From contig CAWBPR010000011.1 in assembly GCA_963790775.1 (NCBI GenBank), positions 372,001 through 436,000 of the forward strand: DNA of 64,000 nt, given 5' to 3'. The stretch's first letter is position 1. Each line of letters opens with the position of its first letter. The notes under the pieces were generated by a model. The model saw nothing but the letters and a program-made list of their open reading frames with translations, did no database searches and had not been told where the DNA came from. The position numbers and the translations under genes were made by a program. The DNA comes from JASJBU01 sp963790775. Lineage in GTDB: Bacteria > Pseudomonadota > Gammaproteobacteria > Chromatiales > Chromatiaceae. Of the stretch, positions 54,684 through 61,465 are shown piece by piece.

Positions 54684-55037
54684 TCAGCCTGCGCGACGGC
54701 TTTTTCCAAGCGTCAATAGCCGTGTACCAGAGGTGATGCACCAGTCTCCTAGTTTGCCGAGCACTAGTAACAACAGCACCACCGAGAACCATGACAGCAG
54801 ATGTGCAAAGCCCTCGCCGCTATTCGACAAATGGGCTGTGATCTTTGCCGTCTCGATATAATATTTCGCGAAGTAGCTGATGCTGTCGGGGTCTTTGAAT
54901 AACCCCCATGAGACGTATATGGCGCCTGCCAGCGCCCAGATGCCGAAACCGATCAGAACCAGGCCGAGTGCAGCCGAGATTAGTGTGAGTACGGGCTGTA
55001 ATGGGCCACGCGGAGCGTCGATATCATCAATATCCAT
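54684..55037 (-). CDS. Two-helix membrane protein (DUF4282-like)
   Basis: 117 residues with two long hydrophobic helices (about 17-45 and 78-98) and a short basic end. I suspect DUF4282 but this is weak. It lies just downstream, on the same strand, of the AbrB-like gene, 156 bases away. Function unknown. Confidence 0.6.
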   Translation of the reverse strand: MDIDDIDAPRGPLQPVLTLISAALGLVLIGFGIWALAGAIYVSWGLFKDPDSISYFAKYYIETAKITAHLSNSGEGFAHLLSWFSVVLLLLVLGKLGDWCITSGTRLLTLGKSRRAG

Positions 55038-55193
55038 GGTGCTGCTTTATCATTGAAACCGATCTGTTACAGGTAACTAGGCCGGATAGTTATAATTGCA
55101 GGTGGTGCCTCTAAGCCGGCGTTGTAGAGGGCTGTCAGTATGCCAGAATAGGCGCGCTGCTGTCACATGGTCTCACATGCACCCCCTGACATG

Positions 55194-55346
55194 CTACAGC
55201 TTGCCCTTGGCGGCCTCTTTATTCTTGACGACCCTGAGTTGGCCATTGACGATAAAGATTTCCACTTCATCGCCTGGACGTATGCCCAAAGACCCGCACT
55301 GAGCTGCGGGGAGGGTAATTTGTATCTTTGAACTGACTCTTAGCAT
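55194..55346 (-). CDS. AbrB/MazE-fold small DNA-binding protein
   Basis: 50 residues, too short for most gene finders. It reads MLRVSSKIQITLPAAQCGSL, then GIRPGDEVEIF and GQLRVVK, ending KEAAKGKL. The KIQITLPA...LGIRPGDEVEIF pattern is the SpoVT/AbrB swapped-hairpin domain of MazE/AbrB regulators and VapB antitoxins. No toxin partner is beside it. Upstream is a dyad suited to autoregulation. Start ATG 55346; AAAGAGA lies just before. Confidence 0.75.
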   Translation of the reverse strand: MLRVSSKIQITLPAAQCGSLGIRPGDEVEIFIVNGQLRVVKNKEAAKGKL

Positions 55347-55759
55347 GTCATTGTCTCTTTACAATGTGATTAATGTAAAGAATAAGGTCTTCTTAACTAA
55401 CGGCTAATTGTAAACTACCTGTCGTATCTTGAAACCAGTGAAACGAGGTTACTCTTCATGACGCGACAGCCGGTAACACGGCTTATTATCCCAGAAGGAG
55501 AGTCAGCCTGATCTGGACAGAGTGGAACTCCCTAACCAGTTCCTGGGGTATACCCCGTTAGGAAGGATCGGGTACAGGGATTTCCTTAAACGGTTCCGGC
55601 CGCGATTCGTGAGACTCTGGAAATGTCGCTAGTATGCTTGTCTGGATTGATCTGCCACAGGTGCCGGAGAAGGAGCGGTCATCGATAACTGTTGCCTTCT
55701 GGATCACGAAGTCTTCGTTGACAAACTCAGAGGAGCAGGGGGCTTAGGGGACGCTTGAA
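55347..55759. other. Intergenic region with AbrB operator candidate
   Basis: 413 bases. The left end holds the dyad (55356-55381). The rest has only short frames. It is the promoter region of the AbrB-like gene and precedes the weak 93-residue gene. Confidence 0.45.
55356..55381 (-). promoter_or_regulatory. Dyad operator upstream of AbrB-like gene
   Basis: TCTTTACA (55356-55363) is inverted as TGTAAAGA (55374-55381) with a 10-base spacer, 10 bases from the AbrB-like start. Its place over the expected promoter fits autoregulation typical for AbrB/MazE genes. Confidence 0.5.
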
Positions 55760-56041
55760 ATGGCCGTTGAGATCTGGTTCTGGGGGATGGCGTATCTGAC
55801 CTGGGTAGTCTTCACCTGGTGGGCAGCGCCAATGGCATTGCTGCAAATGTTCATGGCCAGACAGTGGCTGCTGGTTGAGACTGCCTATAACCTGCTGCAC
55901 CGTGGCGATCTGTATAAGGAACTGAGATGGCAACTGCCAAAAGGCCCGGAAAAGGAGCGTGAAAGTGGTAATGCGCTGACCGCATACCTCTGGCGGGGGA
56001 CCTGCAGCGACGGGATGCAGTATGTGACTCCCGCCGAATGA
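55760..56041 (+). CDS. Possible 93-residue Trp-rich membrane protein
   Basis: One hydrophobic, Trp-rich stretch (IWFWGMAYLTWVVFTWWAAP) then a polar end. AGGGG (55746-55750) stands nine bases before the ATG. Convergent with the response regulator, 7 bases apart. No family known; could be spurious. Confidence 0.45.
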   Translation: MAVEIWFWGMAYLTWVVFTWWAAPMALLQMFMARQWLLVETAYNLLHRGDLYKELRWQLPKGPEKERESGNALTAYLWRGTCSDGMQYVTPAE

Positions 56042-56048
56042 TTTGGCT

Positions 56049-56459
56049 TCAGTCCCAGAATGCCAGAATCGTCGCCATGGCGCGGGTGAATTCGTCGAAG
56101 GAGTGAGGCTTGACGATATAGTCGTCGACATCGTATTCGAATGCGGCGGCCCGGTCTTTCGGCTCGTTGGAGGATGTCAGGACAATGATGTGCAGCTCTT
56201 TCAGTTCAGGGTCACTGCGCAGTTTGCGCAAGAACTCTATGCCGCTCATCTTCGGCAGGTTGAGATCCAGCAGAATAAGCGCGGGTGGCGAAATCTTTTT
56301 AAACCCTTTGTCGCCACGCAGCATGCTGAGCGCTTCCAATCCGGTTCTGGCAATATGCAGAGGATTGCTGATCTTGTTTTTTTTCAAGGCGCGCTGAACG
56401 GTCATGATATCGACCCTGTCGTCCTCTATCAGCAATATTGTTTCATTTTTATCTAACAT
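56049..56459 (-). CDS. Response regulator (Rcp1/CheY-like)
   Basis: 136 residues, only a receiver domain. Acidic pocket IEDDRVD, phospho-Asp in LLDLNLP, Thr in VLTSSNE and Lys in YIVKPHS. This Rcp1-like subtype pairs with phytochrome-type kinases, matching the kinase just upstream. Output is through protein contact. The gap to the kinase stop is 41 bases. Confidence 0.92.
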   Translation of the reverse strand: MLDKNETILLIEDDRVDIMTVQRALKKNKISNPLHIARTGLEALSMLRGDKGFKKISPPALILLDLNLPKMSGIEFLRKLRSDPELKELHIIVLTSSNEPKDRAAAFEYDVDDYIVKPHSFDEFTRAMATILAFWD

Positions 56460-56500
56460 TTCTTGTTATTCCCAATCTGTTTCGATCTGATTTCCGGTGG

Positions 56501-58550
56501 TTATTGCTCAGTGTTCTCGGGTGACTGCTTCTTTGGCCAGGTGAAGTAAAAACATGCGCCTTCACCGACCGCTGATTCCAATCTTATTGTGCCGCCATGT
56601 TCTTCCACAATCTTTTTGACCAGCGCCAGGCCGATGCCGGTGCTGCTTTCAAAGTCGCTCGATACCAGGGTCTGAAATATCATAAAGACTTTGTCGTGAT
56701 ATTCCGGTGCTATTCCCTGGCCGTTGTCGCACACGGAGAATTGATAGACCTCGCCATAGCTTTCAGCCGATATGCGGATCTTTCCTTTATCGCTACCGTG
56801 ATGATTAAGGCTGTTGGAGATCAGATTGGAAAACACCTGGCCGAGTTGCAGCCGGTCAGCGTACAAGGATGGCATTTCATCCTGAATCTTGATCTTGAAC
56901 CCTTTGGGAGGGGAGAGCGAATCGATAATCTCATTGACCATCTCCCGGGTGTCGACGAGTTGTTCCGAGTCGCTGGTTTTGCCAACCCGGGAATACTCCA
57001 GCAGCCCTTCGATCAGGTCATGCATGCGGCGCACCCGGTCACGCAGCAAGGCAAGCTGCTCCTTTGACGCGGCGTCCAGTTTGTCAGCGAGATCCTCCTC
57101 GATCCACTGCGCAAGGTTACTTACCGCCCGCAGCGGAGCCTTCAGGTCGTGGGATGTGACATAGGCGAATTGTTCGAGGTACTGAGCCCGGCGTTCCGCC
57201 TCAGCCGTGCGGCTCGCAATATGCTGCTCCAGGGTCTCATTCAGGCTTTGCAGTTCCTGTTCGGCGGATTTGCGTTCCACCACTTCCCGGTTCAGGGCCT
57301 GTACAACCTCGCGCAGCTGTGAGGTTCTTACTTCGACCTCCCATCGAACCTTCCTGGCCCTTCCCACCAGAGTCGCCACGTAGATGGTAAGCAGGACGGT
57401 AAATGCAATGCCACCGATAAATATGATCCAGCTGGTCCAGGTCTCGGTATTGTATTTTTCGGTGGCGGGATTACAGATGACTACCCAGTTTTGATTGCCC
57501 ACTTTGATTTCCTGGCTGTAGGTCATCTCGAATGTATCGGTTTTAGTGGTGGGCCTCTGCTGTTTTCTCAAGCGGGAAAAATGGGTGTAGAGCAACTGTC
57601 GATCCCCGGACGCATGATCCTGGTAGAAATGGAGATCGACTCCTCCGGATCTAAGGCTCTCCAGGGCCCGCTCGATAATCTCGCCAATGGTGAAGACACC
57701 GAGCGCGTAACCCCTGATCATGGGAGCTGCCTGAGGTGGTTCTTCTTCCAGATTGTCGTGCTCGATAAACACAGGCACAGCCACTACCACACCTGACTTT
57801 TCACCGCTCTCATCAATGAATAGAGATCCCGGGAGAGACCTGCGGAGCTCGGGTGAGTTCCGCATCCAGCATCAGGTCTGCAACAATTGGATTGACGCCC
57901 ATGTTGAGGCCCAATGTTTCTTTATTGCTCTGATAGGGTTGGACATAGAGGACAGGATAGTAGATGGATCGGTCAGGTCTCTCGATCAGCTTGCCTAAAG
58001 GGTCGATTTCGGTGATCCGGAAGGGTGGAAAACTTTGCTGAGCCTCCTGCAGGAAGGCGGTCCGCTCAGCGGCAAGCACTACCGGTACCCATTGCAGCGC
58101 CTTGATGCCGGCCTGGCGTTTCAGGGCCGGGCCTACAAACTTACGGAACTCACGACGACCCACGATTTCTGATGCCTCAAAAAAGCTGGCGATATCCCGG
58201 ACTATCGCCAGGGTATGCTTGAGTTCCCGCTGGATGACCAGTATCCGGTCTTGAGAGGCCTCACGGAAGGCGATTTCGACCTGGCTTCTCTCCCAGCTCA
58301 AATAGTGAAGAAACGCAGCCATCGAAATCGACACACCGATGACTGTAACCAGGGCAACAGGAAAGTAGCCCCACCAGATCGACCTTGGAACCTGGGATTT
58401 TACCAGGGCTTGCCGTCTGGTCAGGCTTGGGAAGTAATGCTCGATGAGGCGCTGATAGTTGCGGTGAACGGTCAAGCGCAATTCATCGATGAGGCAACTG
58501 ATTTCGTTGCCGGTAGGCCATTTTCGGCTGACCTGTTTAAAACGCTTCAT
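56501..58550 (-). pseudogene. CHASE-domain sensor histidine kinase, one frameshift
   Basis: A membrane histidine kinase split between two frames. Segment one (58550 to 57813) holds a first membrane helix and most of a CHASE sensor domain, then hits a stop. Segment two (from 57865) resumes CHASE sequence (SLFIDESGEKSG), then a second membrane helix, a coiled coil, HisKA (TSHDLKAPLRAV, His conserved) and HATPase (GIGLALVKKIVEEHGG). The shift lies within about 57815-57860. The stretch after the shift is fully conserved, so decay is recent or it is a sequencing error. It would phosphorylate the adjacent regulator. Start one base past the 2PGK-like stop. Confidence 0.85.
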
Positions 58551-58551
58551 T

Positions 58552-59721
58552 TCATGATTTGGCCGGAAAGTGCCGGGTGATGGTATGGCTGACGTGCATC
58601 AGAATCTCGTCCAGAGCCTCTTCTACATCACTGTTGATGATCAGTGGGATCTTATGCTCCTCCGCTTCCGTGACCAGATAGGTTTGCAGCGCCCAGATCT
58701 GGTCGAGTTGTTTCAGGTAACGGGAAGAGGCGCGCTCAGGTTGCTCTCTCGCCCGGCGTTTCAGGCGTTTACCCAGAGTCTTTTTGTTCGGAACGACCAG
58801 TACCAGGGGAATCAGGATGGCCTGATCCCGGGTGATCTCCAGGTCGAGCTTCGAGGGCAATACATGGACGCCATCGATGATCAGGTCGTGGTTTTCCTTG
58901 ACGGCGCGGTGGATCGTGGCCTCCAGGCCATGTTTGACTATCTCGAACTGGGAGAGGAAACCTTTGATCACCCTGGCCTGGTCAACATCGGATGGTGATG
59001 CTTCATCCTTCTCCAGACCCCGCCAGGCCTCGAAACTCGAATAGGAGAGGGTGGGAATCTCAGTTGGAGGCAGGTAGCAGCGCACAATTTCCCGCATCAT
59101 ATCGGTGGACTGGGTTCTGACGACATTCAATTGATAGGCCAGTTCCGTGGTCAGGGTGCTTTTCCCGGTACCCGTTATGCCTCCAACCAGTACGATCAAG
59201 GGGAGGCCGCTCTCTTTGAAGCGCCGCCAGGAGAGAAAGCGGTCTGCAGCGGATTTTGTGCTGTGTTCCTTCAGGTGCTGATAGACAATCTGCCTGAGGG
59301 CGGTATGGTCGATGAGGCTTGTATTTCCCTTTTGCAGGGACTCGTGGACCTGTTTCGCGGTCTCCAGCGCCTCAATACGATCGATGGCGCAGGCCTGCAG
59401 TGAGCGCGTGAGTATGCCGACGGAAAAAGGCAGTTCGTCGGTCGAGGTCTGGACCATGATCTGCCGGCCGCGGGAGGACCCGAGATCATAGGATTTCGCC
59501 ACCGACTTTCCAAAACGCTCCCGCACCTCGGCTGACACCTGCTCTCGAAGCGCCAGGGTCGTAAGCTCGGCGTCATTCTCCAGATTGCTGCGGATCGACT
59601 GGGCAATCAGATAGGCGTCCTGAAACGAAAGACCGGCCCTGACCAGGGACTCCACCAATACGCCTTTGAGAAAGGGAATCTTTTCGCCGGTATCACTCTC
59701 GATGATGAATAGTTTACCCAC
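58552..59721 (-). CDS. 2-phosphoglycerate kinase-like protein with ATP-cone
   Basis: 389 residues. The N-terminal ~155 residues resemble two ATP-cone nucleotide-sensing domains (PFLKGVLVESLVRAGL and SVGILTRSLQACAI). The kinase follows: P-loop GGITGTGKST (180-189), then TDMMREIVRCY and an IIDGVHVLP. It is related to archaeal 2-phosphoglycerate kinase, which makes 2,3-bisphosphoglycerate. Here it lies just upstream of a sensor kinase, so a signalling or metabolic-sensing role is possible. GTG start with CAGGAG, five bases upstream. Confidence 0.8.
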   Translation of the reverse strand: MGKLFIIESDTGEKIPFLKGVLVESLVRAGLSFQDAYLIAQSIRSNLENDAELTTLALREQVSAEVRERFGKSVAKSYDLGSSRGRQIMVQTSTDELPFSVGILTRSLQACAIDRIEALETAKQVHESLQKGNTSLIDHTALRQIVYQHLKEHSTKSAADRFLSWRRFKESGLPLIVLVGGITGTGKSTLTTELAYQLNVVRTQSTDMMREIVRCYLPPTEIPTLSYSSFEAWRGLEKDEASPSDVDQARVIKGFLSQFEIVKHGLEATIHRAVKENHDLIIDGVHVLPSKLDLEITRDQAILIPLVLVVPNKKTLGKRLKRRAREQPERASSRYLKQLDQIWALQTYLVTEAEEHKIPLIINSDVEEALDEILMHVSHTITRHFPAKS

Positions 59722-59840
59722 GCACTCCTGCCATGATTTTGATGATGTTCCAGATGAGCAACTTGAATGCTCACAGTCAAGTGGATTAGTTTACGTTTCG
59801 CCAACGCGATACTGCGGGCGAGACCCAATATGCTGAAAGC

Positions 59841-60305
59841 TTACCAGGTCAGTTCCAGATTGATTATCTCGTACTCCATCTGCCGGTAGTTATCTATCTC
59901 TGCCGGGACAAAGGGTACCACGTCCACATAGTGAGGGAATGCCGAAGCATCTATATCTGAAAGATAGGCGTAGGAACCACAAACCTGGAACAGTATATCG
60001 TAATCCTCTACCAGGGTTCTTACTCCCGCATGGATGTCGGCATAAAGAGCTGCAAACCGGCTCTGCAGGGCGAACATCTCATCGCCATGAGATACCACTG
60101 CAATCGGCAGCTCCTGCCATTTTCCACGTAGCTGTCTGACATAGAGAATCACCCTGGGTACAACCCACTGCAGGGCCTCTGTGTCATGTTCCATGACCAG
60201 GAAGGCGATGCCATTGGGTTGTGTGCCGCCCAGGATATCATCTATCAGGCTTTGCTCTGGATAATCCGCTGCAATGGCTTGATTCATAAACACGGAAAAA
60301 CACAC
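59841..60305 (-). CDS. DsrE-family-like exported protein
   Basis: About 154 residues; start uncertain (GTG 60305 or ATG 60287, or an upstream non-ATG start giving a fuller signal). Hydrophobic start with AIAAD cleavage-like site, then DsrE/F-like fold (FLVMEHDTEALQWVVPRV, LPIAVVSHGDEMF, FQVCGSYAYL with a conserved Cys). DsrE proteins handle sulfane sulfur. Export of a DsrE-like protein is typical of a periplasmic branch in sulfur oxidisers. Same strand as the kinase operon, 120 bases before it. Confidence 0.68.
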   Translation of the reverse strand: MCFSVFMNQAIAADYPEQSLIDDILGGTQPNGIAFLVMEHDTEALQWVVPRVILYVRQLRGKWQELPIAVVSHGDEMFALQSRFAALYADIHAGVRTLVEDYDILFQVCGSYAYLSDIDASAFPHYVDVVPFVPAEIDNYRQMEYEIINLELTW

Positions 60306-60814
60306 AAGCAGACAGACAGCGGTGTTCCGCAGTTTTGTTCCCAGTTTTTTAAATTTATTGTCACTATTCGCAAAACAGAGGCGCGATGCAGGGTTACCAA
60401 CAGCCCACGAGGATTATCAATGATTTTGTGATTCTCCAATGACTAGACGGGATATCTTCCCATGCGTCAAGATTTTCTGCTTTGACCTAAATCCCGTTTT
60501 AAAAACAGGGGATTGGTCATACCTGTACATAGGATGGTCTAAAATTATTCTACAGCTGGTGTTGTTTTTTAAGTGACAACGGATGGAAGTTCCTCGTAAA
60601 AAAATCATGGATATGAGGGAAATGTTGCAAGGAACGTCTGAAAGAACTGATTGCATCACGGCTCCTTTCACCGGCGGTGATGTTGCGGGATGGGAAGATC
60701 GGATAAGAGGACTATTCGAGGATTGCTGTGGCAGTGACAATGACCAGCGGTTCTGCACCCACGTGCTGCAATCTGGGGTGCATTATCTTTGCAACGAATC
60801 AGGGTACTATCTAA
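60306..60814. other. Intergenic region with one doubtful ORF
   Basis: 509 bases. A 60583-60837 plus-strand frame (84 codons, Cys-containing) overlaps the RHH gene and has no ribosome-binding site; I do not call it. Otherwise nothing coherent. Confidence 0.4.
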
Positions 60815-61006
60815 TCAATACCGCTTCCGTTGTCTGAGGTCTGTTAATCCGTCGAATGCAACCAGCGCCGCCTCACGACTCTTGCGGCCGCTGCGATAAA
60901 GCAGTTGTTCAACAACCGCGTTGATGTCGCTGAAAGGTGGCCCTTTCAGTTCCATCAAACGGTCATAAACCGCCTGATCCAGAGTAACCTGTACCTGCTT
61001 GCCCAT
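60815..61006 (-). CDS. Ribbon-helix-helix protein, CopG/antitoxin-like
   Basis: 63 residues: VQVTLDQAVYDRLMEL is the RHH strand-helix, then DINAVVEQLLYR is the second helix. Compare CopG/VapB-type repressors. AGGAG seven bases upstream. No toxin gene is beside it on either side. Likely a small autorepressor or orphan antitoxin. Confidence 0.75.
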   Translation of the reverse strand: MGKQVQVTLDQAVYDRLMELKGPPFSDINAVVEQLLYRSGRKSREAALVAFDGLTDLRQRKRY

Positions 61007-61465
61007 GTTATATCTCCTGAGTGTCGTTGTTGTCCTGTTTGATAGCAGACTGTTTTCCTGGGTTATGTGCGGATCAAGGTATCGTCAGTTGTAATCTCGG
61101 CAAATTTCTGTCGGCTTTGGTTCGAGCAACAAATAGGTTTGTTGCCGGATCGAAGCTTAAACCCTCAATTCATTGTGGGTAGTCAATGCGGCGTTTTTAA
61201 ATCCATACGCTGCCTCGGTGGCTCTACCCAAGTGAATATTATGCTGTCGGCAGAAGGGGTTAGAGTCGTTACCACCAATTAACCGGCACTACTCCGAAAG
61301 TGGTATAATGGCCTGATATATTCAATTAATTCAATCAGTTACTGGTTGATTTCGGTCAACTTTTCTCGCCCGTTATTACCTTAGCATTAACCTCCGAATC
61401 GCTTCGAATTAGACCTTCGTGGCGAACAGTACAGGTTTCGAGTCATGCTTAGAGCGGAGTCCGAG
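61007..61465. other. narK promoter region
   Basis: 459 bases without a gene. It holds the FNR-like site (61346-61359), a perfect TATAAT at 61304-61309 without a good -35, and the narK ribosome-binding site GGAG (61456-61459). Confidence 0.5.
61346..61387 (+). promoter_or_regulatory. FNR-type site and -10 element upstream of narK
   Basis: TTGATTTCGGTCAA (61346-61359) matches the FNR/ANR half-sites TTGAT-N4-ATCAA with one change. A -10-like TAGCAT sits at 61382-61387; a start at about 61394 puts the box at -41.5, the class II FNR position. This fits oxygen-limited expression of the nitrate transporter. Confidence 0.62.

Noticed and set aside
60583..60837. 84-codon Cys-containing frame
   Set aside because: No ribosome-binding site and it overlaps the RHH gene.
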